From assembly GCA_003612485.1 (NCBI GenBank), contig RAZA01000005.1, forward strand, positions 62,001 through 126,000: a stretch of DNA of 64,000 nt, read 5' to 3'. The first letter of the stretch is position 1; each line of letters opens with the position of its first letter. The stretch comes from a bacterium D16-50. Lineage in GTDB: Bacteria; Bacillota; Clostridia; Lachnospirales; Lachnospiraceae. Positions 7,722-16,229 of this stretch are shown in pieces. The notes below the pieces were generated by a model, which saw only the letters and a program-made list of their open reading frames with translations, was not told the origin of the DNA and ran no database searches. The translations under genes and the position numbers were made by a program.

Positions 7722-9815
7722 ATGAAAGTTTACACAACTGACAAGATTCGCAATGTGGTTCTGCTGGGACACGGCGGAAGCGGTAAGACCAGTCTGGCGG
7801 AAGCATTTGCGTATCTTTCCGGCATTACATCCAGAATGGGGAAGGTGACCGACGGCAACACCCTCAGCGACTACGGCAAGGAAGAGCAGAGGCGCAAGTT
7901 CTCCATCAACACCTCCGTGATTCCCATAGAGTGGGAAGGCTGCAAGATCAACGTGCTGGATGCTCCCGGTTATTTTGACTTTGTGGGCGAGGCTGAGGAG
8001 GCCGTCAGCGCTGCCGGAGCCGCCATTATTGTGGTGAACGGCAAGGCGGGCATCGAGGTCGGCACCCAGAGGGCATGGGAGCTTTGTGAGAAATATAAGC
8101 TGCCTAGATTTGTCTATGTCTCCAATATGGATGTGGACAACGCTTCCTTCCGTCAGGTGGTTGAGGATATGACAAATCTTTACGGCAAGAAGATGGCTCC
8201 TTTCAATCTGCCTATCCGTGAAGATGAGAAGTTTGTAGGATATGTGAACGTAGTTTCCGAGACGGGACACCGCTGGAAGGGAAAAGAGGTGGTGGACTGC
8301 GAGATTCCTGAGTACAACAAGCCGAATCTGGAGATATGCCGGGATACCTTGATGGAGGCTGTGGCCGAGACCAGCGAGGAGATGATGGAGCGGTATTTCG
8401 GCGGGGAGACCTTCTCCGAGGCGGAGATCAGGGCAGCTCTGCGCACCAATGTCTGCGACTGCAGCATTTTCCCGATGACCATGGGCTCCAATGTGCTCTG
8501 TCAGGGCGTGTATACGCTGCTTGACGATATCGTGAAGTATATGCCCAGCCCTGAGAACCGCAAGGTGGCAGGCATCAACATGAAGACGAATGAAATCTAT
8601 AACGCGGACTATGACTTCTCCAAGGCGAAGTCGGCCTACGTCTGGAAGACTATCGTGGATCCCTTCATCGGTAAGTATTCCTTGATCAAGGTGAATTCCG
8701 GCGTTCTGAAGACGGACGATCTGATCTATAATGTGGACAAGGACATAGAGGAGAAGGTGGGCAAGCTTTATATCATGCAGGGCAACAAGCCCATGGAGGT
8801 TCCGGAGCTTCATGCCGGTGACATCGGCGCGCTTGCCAAGCTCACCGGCGCAAGGACGGGCAACAGCCTTTCCACCAAGGCCACGCCCTTAAAGTTCGGC
8901 AAGTTCGAGATCTCTACCCCTTATACCTATATGCGCTATAAGCCCAAGAACAAGGGGGATGTGGATAAGATCTCTCAGGCGCTGCAGAAGATCACCCACG
9001 AGGATCTTACCGTGAAGGTGGTGAACGACGCGGAGAACAGACAGACCCTGCTCTATGGCATGGGCGACCAGCATCTGGACATTATCGTCAGCCGCCTTTT
9101 GAACGAGTATAAGGTAGAGGTGGAGCTGACCCAGCCCAAGGTGGCGTACAAGGAGACCATCCGCAAGCAGTCGGATGTGGAATATAAATACAAGAAGCAG
9201 ACGGGCGGCCATGGCCAGTACGGCCATGTGAAGATGCGCTTTAGCCCCTCCGAGGATCTTGAGACCGCCTATGTCTTCGATCAGGAGGTAGTGGGCGGCG
9301 CCGTGCCCAAGAACTATTACCCTGCAGTGGAAAAGGGTCTGCAGGAATCCGTGATCAAGGGGCCCTTGGCCGCATATCCTGTGGTGGGTGTGAGGGCGGT
9401 TCTCTACGACGGCTCCTACCATCCGGTAGACTCCTCCGAGCAGGCCTTCAAGATGGCCACGATTCAGGCCTTCAAGAAGGGCATTATGGAGGCTCATCCC
9501 GTGCTGCTTGAGCCCATTGTATCGCTGAAGGTCACTGTGCCGGATGCCTATACGGGAGACGTTATGGGCGACCTGAACAAGAGGAGAGGGCGTGTTCTGG
9601 GAATGAATCCTCTGGCCGGAGGAAAGCAGGTCATCGAGGCGGAGATCCCCCAGAGCGGCTTGTTCGGCTACTGCACTGATCTGCGCTCCATGACGGGAGG
9701 CAGGGGAGATTACGCCTACCAGTTCATCCGCTATGAGCAGGCTCCCTCGGATGTGCAGGAGAAGGAGGTTGCGGCAAGGGCGGCCAGTGTTGCGGAGAAC
9801 AATACAGAGGACTGA
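7722..9815 (+). CDS. Elongation factor G-like translational GTPase
   Basis: 697-residue paralogue of EF-G with the full domain order: a GTPase domain with P-loop GHGGSGKTS (about 16-24) and DAPGYFDF (G3), domain II, domain III with MGDQHLDII, domain IV with the EF-G block QTGGHGQYGHV, and domain V with PLAGGKQVIEAEIPQ. The P-loop differs from the AHIDAGKTT type of canonical EF-G, and the G4 position reads SNMDVDNA instead of NKxD. This suggests the EF-G-like (EF-G-2-like) group rather than the main translocase. An ATG at 7707 is also in frame, but the GGAGGA site (7709-7714) overlaps it and lies 7 nt before the ATG at 7722, which I take as the start. A terminator follows. Confidence 0.9.
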   Translation: MKVYTTDKIRNVVLLGHGGSGKTSLAEAFAYLSGITSRMGKVTDGNTLSDYGKEEQRRKFSINTSVIPIEWEGCKINVLDAPGYFDFVGEAEEAVSAAGAAIIVVNGKAGIEVGTQRAWELCEKYKLPRFVYVSNMDVDNASFRQVVEDMTNLYGKKMAPFNLPIREDEKFVGYVNVVSETGHRWKGKEVVDCEIPEYNKPNLEICRDTLMEAVAETSEEMMERYFGGETFSEAEIRAALRTNVCDCSIFPMTMGSNVLCQGVYTLLDDIVKYMPSPENRKVAGINMKTNEIYNADYDFSKAKSAYVWKTIVDPFIGKYSLIKVNSGVLKTDDLIYNVDKDIEEKVGKLYIMQGNKPMEVPELHAGDIGALAKLTGARTGNSLSTKATPLKFGKFEISTPYTYMRYKPKNKGDVDKISQALQKITHEDLTVKVVNDAENRQTLLYGMGDQHLDIIVSRLLNEYKVEVELTQPKVAYKETIRKQSDVEYKYKKQTGGHGQYGHVKMRFSPSEDLETAYVFDQEVVGGAVPKNYYPAVEKGLQESVIKGPLAAYPVVGVRAVLYDGSYHPVDSSEQAFKMATIQAFKKGIMEAHPVLLEPIVSLKVTVPDAYTGDVMGDLNKRRGRVLGMNPLAGGKQVIEAEIPQSGLFGYCTDLRSMTGGRGDYAYQFIRYEQAPSDVQEKEVAARAASVAENNTED

Positions 9816-9881
9816 TCTTTGCAGAGGGCTGACCTTTGGGCTGACAGACTGATTCGGCAATAGAAATAGAAGGAAATAGTG

Positions 9882-9929
9882 CGACCCGCCCATGGGGCCT
9901 CATAGGCTGACAAAGGGCGGGTCGTTTTT
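9882..9929 (+). terminator. Rho-independent terminator after the EF-G-like gene
   Basis: CGACCCGCCC (9882-9891) pairs perfectly with GGGCGGGTCG (9915-9924), followed by five T residues. Confidence 0.9.
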
Positions 9930-9994
9930 ATGAGGAGATCGGTCTTTAGGGAAAAGGATTTCGGGCGGTTTTGGATAAAATGACAGTTTTCTTG

Positions 9995-10023
9995 TTGACA
10001 GATGTATGCAAACAAGTTAAAAT
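9995..10023 (+). promoter_or_regulatory. Consensus sigma-A promoter of the leuS leader
   Basis: A perfect TTGACA (9995-10000), a 17-nt spacer and TAAAAT (10018-10023). Transcription would start near 10030, giving a roughly 490-nt leader before leuS that contains the T-box. Confidence 0.85.
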
Positions 10024-10029
10024 AAGATC

Positions 10030-10369
10030 AATTTCCTGCTGGGGAAACGGAGTTAAAACAGAATAGGACAAGACAGGGAAGAGGAGTATTAAGAATCGTC
10101 GGACTTTCAGAGAGCCGTCGGCGGGTGCGAGACGGCAGCGAGAGATTCCCAACTGGCCTCGGAGTCTTATGCCCAAAGCGCAGAGCGTGTGTAGGGCATA
10201 GCGGGTTATTCCGTTATCGATAGAAAAGTGCGCAGATTCAAGAAGGATGGAAGGATTGCTCCGAAGGACAGGGAGCGGCGGAATATCCGGCATCTTGTGG
10301 GAGCCTGCGAATTAGAGTGGTACCACGGAAATGAAGCCCTTTCGTCTCTAAAAGCGAGAGGGCTTTTTT
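10030..10369 (+). promoter_or_regulatory. T-box leader (leucine), with antiterminator and terminator
   Basis: This tRNA-sensing leader controls leuS. The T-box sequence AGAGTGGTACCACGG lies at about 10314-10328, just before an intrinsic terminator: AAGCCCTTTCG (10334-10344) against CGAGAGGGCTT (10355-10365), then a T run. Stem I features upstream include AGTA near 10085, the distal GGTGCGA loop near 10126, and the long 3' strand ending near 10200. A CTC triplet at 10158-10160, in the expected specifier position before a purine, fits leucine and the downstream gene. Uncharged tRNA-Leu would bind the specifier and the bulge of the antiterminator and allow read-through. The specifier assignment is inferred by eye. 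Confidence 0.88.
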
Positions 10370-10519
10370 ATGTATCTAAAGTGCCCGGGTTCAGAATGCA
10401 GGAGGGACAAGACGACCTCGGAACAAAGATGCTTTGTGCCTGCAGACGGAGGACGGAACCGGAATGAAGGGCATGAATTTTGAATCGGATTAAAGAACTG
10501 GAATGGGAGGTAAACGAGT

Positions 10520-12934
10520 ATGGCGGCACCTTACAACCACCATGAGGTGGAAAAGAAATGGCAGGCTGTCTGGGACGAGGAGCATGCGTTTCGGACATCC
10601 GACGATTATTCCAAACCCAAATATTATGCATTGGTAGAGTTCCCCTACCCTTCAGGACAGGGGCTCCATGTGGGTCATCCCAGACCCTATACGGCGCTGG
10701 ATATCGTGGCACGCAAGCGCAGGATGCAGGGCTATAACGTTCTGTATCCTATGGGATGGGACGCCTTCGGGCTTCCCACGGAGAATTACGCCATAAAGAA
10801 CCACATTCATCCCAAGATCGTCACCAAGAACAATGTGGAGCGCTTCAAGGGGCAGCTTCATGCGCTGGGCTATTCCTTCGACTGGGAGAGGGAGGTGAAC
10901 ACCACCGACCCTGACTATTATAAATGGACCCAGTGGATTTTCCTGAAGCTCTTCAAGGCGGGGCTTGCCTATAAGACGGAGATGCCTATCAACTGGTGTA
11001 CCTCCTGCAAGGTGGGACTTGCCAACGAGGAGGTAGTGGGCGGCGTCTGCGAGCGCTGCGGCGCGGAGGTGGTCCGCAAAGTGAAGAGCCAATGGATGCT
11101 GAAGATCACGGAATATGCCGACAAGCTGTTGGAGGGGCTTGACACTGTTGATTATGTCGAACGTGTGAAGGTTTCCCAGAAAAACTGGATCGGGAAATCT
11201 CAGGGAGCCGAGGTGGACTTTTCCATCACGGGAAAGGACGAGAAGCTGCGGATCTACACTACCAGACCGGACACGCTGTTCGGAGCCACCTATATGGTTG
11301 TGTCCCCGGAACATCCCATGATTGAGAAATATAAGGAGGAGATCAGAAATTACGATCATCTTGTAGCGTATAGGGAGCAGGCGGCCAAGAAGTCTGATTT
11401 CGAGCGCACGGAGCTGGCTAAGGAGAAGACCGGGGTGCAGATCGACGGCCTCACCGCCACCAATCCGGTGAACGGAAAGGAGATTCCTATCTGGATATCG
11501 GACTATGTGCTGATGACCTACGGCACGGGCGCCATCATGGCGGTTCCCGCCCACGACGAGAGGGACTGGGATTTTGCGAAAAAGTTCGGGCTGCCTATTA
11601 TCGAGGTGGTGGCGGGAAGTCCCGTCAGTGTTCAGGAGGCGGTATACACGGATGTAGCCACGGGAACGCTGGTGAACTCCCAGTTTCTGGACGGCCTTTC
11701 CGTGGCGGAGGCAAAGGAGAGGATCATCCAATTTCTGGAGGAGAAGGGCATCGGCCAGAGCAAGACCAATTTCAAGCTCAGGGACTGGGTATTCTCCAGA
11801 CAGCGCTATTGGGGGGAACCTATTCCCATTGTGAAATGCGATAAATGCGGCTTTGTTCCCTTGGACGAGAGCGAGCTGCCTCTGATGCTTCCCGAGGTGG
11901 AAAGCTATGAACCCACGGACAACGGAGAGTCGCCTCTGGCGGCCATGGAGGAGTGGGTGAGCACCGTCTGCCCTTGCTGCGGCGCGCCTGCAAGGCGGGA
12001 GACGGACACCATGCCCCAGTGGGCAGGATCGTCGTGGTACTTCCTGCGCTATACGGATCCCTGCAATGACAAGGCCCTGGCCAGCAAGGAGGCTCTGGAG
12101 TATTGGATGCCGGTGGACTGGTACAACGGAGGCATGGAGCATACAACCCTCCATATGCTGTATTCCCGGTTCTGGCATAGGTTCCTCTTTGATCAGGGGG
12201 ATGTGCCTTGTGCGGAACCTTATCAGAAGAGAACCAGCCACGGCATGATTCTGGGCGGGAACGGCGAGAAGATGTCCAAATCCAGAGGCAATGTGGTAAA
12301 TCCCGATGATATTGTCAGCGAATACGGCGCGGACACCCTGCGCACTTATGAAATGTTCATAGGCGCCTTCGATCTGAGCGCGGCATGGAGCGAGGACGGG
12401 GTGAAGGGCTGCCGCCGCTTCTTGGAGAGAGTGTGGAAGCTGCAGGACATCCTTGCGGACGGCGAGGGCTACAGCGCGGATATGGAGACAAAGATGCACC
12501 AGACCATCAAAAAGGTTTCCGGCGATTTCGAGACCTTGAAATACAATACGGCCATTGCGGCCATGATGGCGCTGATCAATGAATTCTATAAAAAGGGTCA
12601 GGTGACCAGAGGGGAATACAAGACCCTCCTCACTCTGCTGAATCCGGTGGCCCCCCATGTCACCGAGGAGCTTTGGCAGCTGGCCGGCTTCTCCGGCAGA
12701 GTCTACCAGACTTCTTGGCCCTCCTATGAGGAGGCAAAGACGGTGGAGAGCATGATGGAGGTGGGCGTGCAGGTGAACGGCAAGATCCGGGTGACCATTT
12801 CCGTGCCCAAGGATCAGGCCAAGGAGGCTGTGATAGCTGCCGCCAAGGAGGCGCTGGGGGACAAGCTGAACGGAACCGTGGTGAAGGAGATCTATGTTCC
12901 CGGCAGGATCGTGAACATTGTAGTGAAGCCTTAA
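10520..12934 (+). CDS. leuS: Leucine-tRNA ligase
   Basis: Class I synthetase charging tRNA-Leu; 804 residues, standard bacterial length. HIGH-type motif [12 protein letters not shown] at about residues 50-61, zinc-binding CTSCK and CERCG pairs at about 158 and 176, the CP1 editing insertion at about 220-415 (with [16 protein letters not shown] at about 334), a second CxxC pair around 440-490, the KMSKS motif in [10 protein letters not shown] at about 583, and the anticodon-binding and C-terminal domains after that. The GGGAGGT ribosome site is 7-8 nt before the ATG. Expression should be controlled by the upstream T-box. The segment ACTGGAATGG just before the ribosome site resembles the tail of the structured repeat half-units elsewhere. 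Confidence 0.98.
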   Translation: MAAPYNHHEVEKKWQAVWDEEHAFRTSDDYSKPKYYALVEFPYPSGQGLHVGHPRPYTALDIVARKRRMQGYNVLYPMGWDAFGLPTENYAIKNHIHPKIVTKNNVERFKGQLHALGYSFDWEREVNTTDPDYYKWTQWIFLKLFKAGLAYKTEMPINWCTSCKVGLANEEVVGGVCERCGAEVVRKVKSQWMLKITEYADKLLEGLDTVDYVERVKVSQKNWIGKSQGAEVDFSITGKDEKLRIYTTRPDTLFGATYMVVSPEHPMIEKYKEEIRNYDHLVAYREQAAKKSDFERTELAKEKTGVQIDGLTATNPVNGKEIPIWISDYVLMTYGTGAIMAVPAHDERDWDFAKKFGLPIIEVVAGSPVSVQEAVYTDVATGTLVNSQFLDGLSVAEAKERIIQFLEEKGIGQSKTNFKLRDWVFSRQRYWGEPIPIVKCDKCGFVPLDESELPLMLPEVESYEPTDNGESPLAAMEEWVSTVCPCCGAPARRETDTMPQWAGSSWYFLRYTDPCNDKALASKEALEYWMPVDWYNGGMEHTTLHMLYSRFWHRFLFDQGDVPCAEPYQKRTSHGMILGGNGEKMSKSRGNVVNPDDIVSEYGADTLRTYEMFIGAFDLSAAWSEDGVKGCRRFLERVWKLQDILADGEGYSADMETKMHQTIKKVSGDFETLKYNTAIAAMMALINEFYKKGQVTRGEYKTLLTLLNPVAPHVTEELWQLAGFSGRVYQTSWPSYEEAKTVESMMEVGVQVNGKIRVTISVPKDQAKEAVIAAAKEALGDKLNGTVVKEIYVPGRIVNIVVKP

Positions 12935-13018
12935 GCAGGAGGCTTCGGGGCCAAGGAGGAACGGGTAGGAAATAGGTTCCGGGATGGAATTGAAGAGAAG
13001 TAAAAAAGGAATGGGAAT

Positions 13019-13069
13019 AAGCGTGCAGCGGGTGCGGCAGTTTGAATATGCCGCATCCGCTGCACGCTT
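13019..13069. terminator. Bidirectional hairpin terminator between leuS and the minus-strand trio
   Basis: A 21-bp stem with one mismatch: AAGCGTGCAGCGGGTGCGGCA (13019-13039) against the complementary arm at 13049-13069, with a 9-nt loop. A/T-rich flanks let it serve both the leuS transcript and the convergent minus-strand genes, although the T runs are short. Confidence 0.7.
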
Positions 13070-13105
13070 TATGGGCGGGAAAGCTCCTGCCGGAAGCGTG
13101 GGGCT

Positions 13106-13399
13106 TCAGCTTTGCTTTTTGGCTTCCTGCCTACTCTTTTCCAATATCTTGTCGATCTGGGACAGCTCTTCCGCGGAGCTGTGCTTCCGGATGGCCGCAA
13201 TGGCGGCATTCATCTCCTGAGGGGTGAACGTAAGGTTTTCCTGCTTTGCCTTCTTGAGCATCGGCATCAGCAGTGCCATCATATCTTTTTGGCTCTTTCC
13301 GTGACCTTTGGCGAAAAGCTGCTCCAGAAACTGCAGCTTTTGCTTAGGAATTTCCTTTACAAGAGGATCCTCCATCCACAGAGGCTTGTTATTTTCCAT
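13106..13399 (-). CDS. Conserved small helical protein of unknown function
   Basis: 97 residues, mostly charged helix, with no signal peptide or membrane segment. It contains a KSQKDMMALLMPMLKKAKQ helix and FTPQEMNAAIAAIRKH. I do not recognise a named domain. The ATG has a GGGAGGT ribosome site, and the gene follows the 180-residue minus-strand gene after 112 nt, so the three minus-strand genes here probably form one unit. The call as a real gene rests on the ribosome site, coding-like composition and gene spacing. Confidence 0.7.
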   Translation of the reverse strand: MENNKPLWMEDPLVKEIPKQKLQFLEQLFAKGHGKSQKDMMALLMPMLKKAKQENLTFTPQEMNAAIAAIRKHSSAEELSQIDKILEKSRQEAKKQS

Positions 13400-13511
13400 G
13401 GCTCTACCTCCCTGCCCGTTTCCGCGGGCATATTTTCATAATCAAATCCCGGACAGATAGCTTCTTCGGATATGGCCTCCGGCGGCGGGCTCTGCATTCC
13501 GGGCTGCACTA

Positions 13512-14054
13512 TTAAGGGGCGGCGTTCTCCTGCTGCGGGGCTGCCTCCTGCTGCTCGGTTTCCGAAGCGCGGAAGAGGGCCGCCATATCCGCCATGGCGG
13601 CCATGTCAGGCATTCCTGACATGCCTGAGAAGAGATCAAAGGGATTGCCGTCGCCGCCTGCTCCTTCAGGAAAAAGCTCCTGCATCATTTGTATCATGGA
13701 CATCATTTCCTTCATCCGCTTGAAGTTAGCGAGCATGTTCTTCATATTCTGTATTTTCGCCTGCTCCTGAGGGCCGCTGAACGGAATGAGATCATCCAGC
13801 AGCGAAAGCGTATCCTCGCTGTCTTCCTGAAAGAAGTCCGCAGACAGCTGCCGGACGTCCCCGAACAGCTGCATGCCGGGATGGAGGCGCAGGAACGAGA
13901 AGGCATATTGAAGCTCCAGCAGCTTTATGTAGATGGCGAAGCCGCCCTGCTGTCTGGGGAGCAATCTGGGGAGAAGTATTTTCAGCATCTGAATCTTGTT
14001 GGTGGTGAAAAGGGAATCAAATGCGGCGATTGTCTTGGAGCCTTGTTCCTCCAT
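13512..14054 (-). CDS. Methionine-rich protein of unknown function
   Basis: 180 residues with a good AGGAG ribosome site. The N-terminal half is helical (QMLKILLPRLLPRQQGGFAI region), and the C-terminal part is strikingly Met-rich: KRMKEMMSMIQMMQELFP at about 110-128, then a Gly/Met stretch with FDLFSGMSGMPDMAAMADM. The tail is Gln/Ala/Glu-rich and low in complexity. No signal peptide is seen. It sits between the Cys-rich gene and the 97-residue gene on the same strand. Function unknown; a role linked to the spore or cell envelope would be a guess. Confidence 0.7.
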   Translation of the reverse strand: MEEQGSKTIAAFDSLFTTNKIQMLKILLPRLLPRQQGGFAIYIKLLELQYAFSFLRLHPGMQLFGDVRQLSADFFQEDSEDTLSLLDDLIPFSGPQEQAKIQNMKNMLANFKRMKEMMSMIQMMQELFPEGAGGDGNPFDLFSGMSGMPDMAAMADMAALFRASETEQQEAAPQQENAAP

Positions 14055-14181
14055 GGCTGCATACTCCTTTCAAGAAAATCGGGCATCCTATTTTCCGGCG
14101 GCTACAGCGGCAGGGGGGATGTCTTTTCTATTTTATGTATGCAGTATGGAAGATATCCCATCAAGGAGCCATTTGGGAAAC

Positions 14182-14222
14182 AGGCTCCCGGGGAACCGCT
14201 TTGTGGTTTCCTCCGGGAGCCT
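14182..14222 (-). terminator. Terminator-like hairpin after the Cys-rich gene
   Basis: AGGCTCCCGG (14182-14191) pairs with CCGGGAGCCT (14213-14222), with an extra GGAA/TTCC segment inside. On the minus strand it lies 17 nt after the stop codon and is followed by GTTTCCC, a weak T tract. Some read-through into the next minus-strand gene is plausible. Confidence 0.6.
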
Positions 14223-14238
14223 GAGGTTGGGCTATGGG

Positions 14239-14547
14239 TTAGTTGCAGCCGCAGCCACAGCCGCAGCCGCAGCTATTGCCGCCGAACAGACCGTTGCCGC
14301 CGCCGCAGAAGCAGGAGAGCAGCAGGATCCAGATGATCCATTCACAGCCGTCGCCGCCGAACATTCCGCCGCCGCATCCGCAGTTATTGCTGCGTCCGCC
14401 GCACCCAGATCCGTTGTTGCCGTTGCAGCAGAAGAGAAGCAGGATGATCCAAATCCAGCTGCCGCATCCGCAGCCATTGTTCTGGGGGCTTACGCACCCG
14501 CAGGAATCGTTAGAGCAGCCACAGTTCGTAGCAGTCAAGTCGCTCAT
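14239..14547 (-). CDS. Cys/Gly-rich small protein with two hydrophobic helices
   Basis: 102 residues of alternating Cys/Gly/Asn clusters and two short hydrophobic stretches (SWIWIILLLFCC and CEWIIWILLLSCFC), ending in a run of Cys-Gly dipeptides. Such proteins in Clostridia are often annotated as chorion class high-cysteine HCB proteins purely from composition. The GGAGG ribosome site lies within the first codons of a longer reading (ATG at 14562) and 8-9 nt before the ATG at 14547, so I use the latter start (MSDLTATNC). A possible minus-strand promoter has TTGACA at 14603-14598 but a weak -10. Many cysteines suggest metal binding or disulphide-linked assembly; the actual role is unknown. Confidence 0.75.
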   Translation of the reverse strand: MSDLTATNCGCSNDSCGCVSPQNNGCGCGSWIWIILLLFCCNGNNGSGCGGRSNNCGCGGGMFGGDGCEWIIWILLLSCFCGGGNGLFGGNSCGCGCGCGCN

Positions 14548-14713
14548 GTTTTTTTCCTCCAAGGGATTATTTATGCTTTATTCTATGCGCAGGGGCATGT
14601 CAATGTTTCCGGGGAGGGATACATTTTCCCAAACCGAATACAAGGAAGTCATAGATATCCGGAGCAAAGCCAAATATTTACAGCAGGAAAAATGGCATAT
14701 CTGGGAAAAAAGC

Positions 14714-14741
14714 TTGCAATAATTTCAATATATAGTAAAAT
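14714..14741 (+). promoter_or_regulatory. Promoter for the sortase-LRR operon
   Basis: TTGCAA (14714-14719), a 16-nt spacer and TAAAAT (14736-14741) lie 37 nt before the sortase start codon in an AT-rich stretch. Confidence 0.55.
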
Positions 14742-14778
14742 GATAGATGAGAGCAAAGGATGTGTTAAGAGAAAGGCT

Positions 14779-16224
14779 ATGGCTGAGAAGGACTATACCG
14801 TGGAGGGCAGGCGCTTTTTCTCGGAGAAAGACTATGCCCATGCGAAACGTGATAAGGAAATTATAGACGGGCTCCGGCGGGAGACGGATCTTGCCGACAG
14901 GGATAAGCTGGAAAGGCTGCGCAGAGAGCTTCGGGAAGAGAAATACCGCTTCTACACGATTCTGGGAAGGGATTTTCTGGAGGAGGTGGAGGGACTGCTG
15001 AAAAAGGCCGATGCTCCGGAGCGGGCGGGGAAGGGAATTTCTTCCGGAGGCCGGAAGCAGACCAAGATATCGGGTCAAAGAGGCGGGAAACCGGCCGGGA
15101 CTAAGACAGCGAGTGGAGGAAGAACCAGATCGTCAGAACCCCCAGATATGAGGAAGCCGGTATCGGCACGGTCGGCAAGTTCAAAGACCCCTTCTCCGGG
15201 GGCCGGCAGCTTGGCAGGCAGACGGTATTCGGCGGCAGGCCGGACAAAACCGGAACGTGCGGAACCGGAGGGGACCAAAAAAAACCGGACTAAACAGCAT
15301 CAGGCATCAACGGATCTGAAAGAGGATGGGGCGGCTTCCGGAGACGGGAAGGCACGGCCGGGAGCGGAGGAGCGGGGGTTGGACGGTCTCGTGGCGGAGG
15401 CGCTGAAGAGGCGGGAAAGACGGAGACGTCTGATGATCGCCGCCTGCAGTGTACTCGCCCTATGTTGTCTGGGGTATTTCGGGCTGTATTCCTATTATGA
15501 CTACCGCACGGAACAGAATTACCGCAAGATGAGTATGATGAAGGAGAGCGCCACATCCGGGATTGCCGTGTCAACGCCAAATCCGGCTTCGACGCCTGCG
15601 CCGCCGCTGTATACCTTGGACGGCGAGCCCGAATCCAGAGAGGTTCTGGAAGAATATAAAAATTTATTAATAAAAAATAAAAAGCTTATCGGATGGATTA
15701 AAATAGACGATACAAATATAGATTACCCCGTCATGCAGACTACAGACAATGAGTATTATTTGGATCACAATACACAGCAGGAGCGTGATATAAACGGGGC
15801 TATCTTCATGGATAAGGACTGTGATGTGCTCAAGCCCAGCACGAACTATATCCTGTACGGGCATCATATGGTGAACGGAAAGATGTTCGGGAAGCTGTAC
15901 TTATATCAGAAGGAATCCTACTATAAGGAGCATCAGTACATAAGCTTCGATACCATCTATGAGAAGGGAACTTATCAAGTCATGTATGTGTTCCCTGCCA
16001 AGGTACACAAGGAGACAGAGATTGTCTTTAAATATTATCAGTTTATAGACGCAAACAGCGCTCAGGAATTCGACTCGTATATGCAGGAGATGGCGGATAT
16101 GTCCCTATATGATACAGGGGTGACCGCTCAGTACGGGGATCAGCTTCTGACTCTTTCCACCTGCGACAATCAGAGTACGGAAGGGCGTTTTGTGGTTGTG
16201 GCGAAAAAAATCGCAAAGGAGTAA
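14779..16224 (+). CDS. Class B sortase with long basic N-terminal region
   Basis: 481 residues. The C-terminal half (about 275-481) is a class B sortase: catalytic His in LYGHHMVNGKMFG (about 360), Cys in LLTLSTCDNQ (about 461) and Arg in TEGRFVVVAKK (about 470). A single membrane segment follows RRERRRRL at about 215-236. Before it lie about 215 cytoplasmic residues: a charged helical start (about 1-80), then a Ser/Lys/Gly-rich disordered stretch. This cytoplasmic part is unusual because SrtB proteins typically start near the membrane anchor. The longer open frame upstream (from 13996) is antisense to the Cys-rich gene. The gene directly precedes a wall-anchored LRR protein with a TPQTG-type signal, its likely substrate. 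Confidence 0.93.
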   Translation: MAEKDYTVEGRRFFSEKDYAHAKRDKEIIDGLRRETDLADRDKLERLRRELREEKYRFYTILGRDFLEEVEGLLKKADAPERAGKGISSGGRKQTKISGQRGGKPAGTKTASGGRTRSSEPPDMRKPVSARSASSKTPSPGAGSLAGRRYSAAGRTKPERAEPEGTKKNRTKQHQASTDLKEDGAASGDGKARPGAEERGLDGLVAEALKRRERRRRLMIAACSVLALCCLGYFGLYSYYDYRTEQNYRKMSMMKESATSGIAVSTPNPASTPAPPLYTLDGEPESREVLEEYKNLLIKNKKLIGWIKIDDTNIDYPVMQTTDNEYYLDHNTQQERDINGAIFMDKDCDVLKPSTNYILYGHHMVNGKMFGKLYLYQKESYYKEHQYISFDTIYEKGTYQVMYVFPAKVHKETEIVFKYYQFIDANSAQEFDSYMQEMADMSLYDTGVTAQYGDQLLTLSTCDNQSTEGRFVVVAKKIAKE

Positions 16225-16229
16225 TGAAA

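Noticed and set aside
12984..13220. Small plus-strand ORF after leuS
   Set aside because: It translates the terminator hairpin and the antisense of the 97-residue gene.
13996..14778. N-terminal extension of the sortase frame
   Set aside because: The Ala-rich translation is antisense to the Cys/Gly-rich gene, and a good start lies at 14779 after a promoter.
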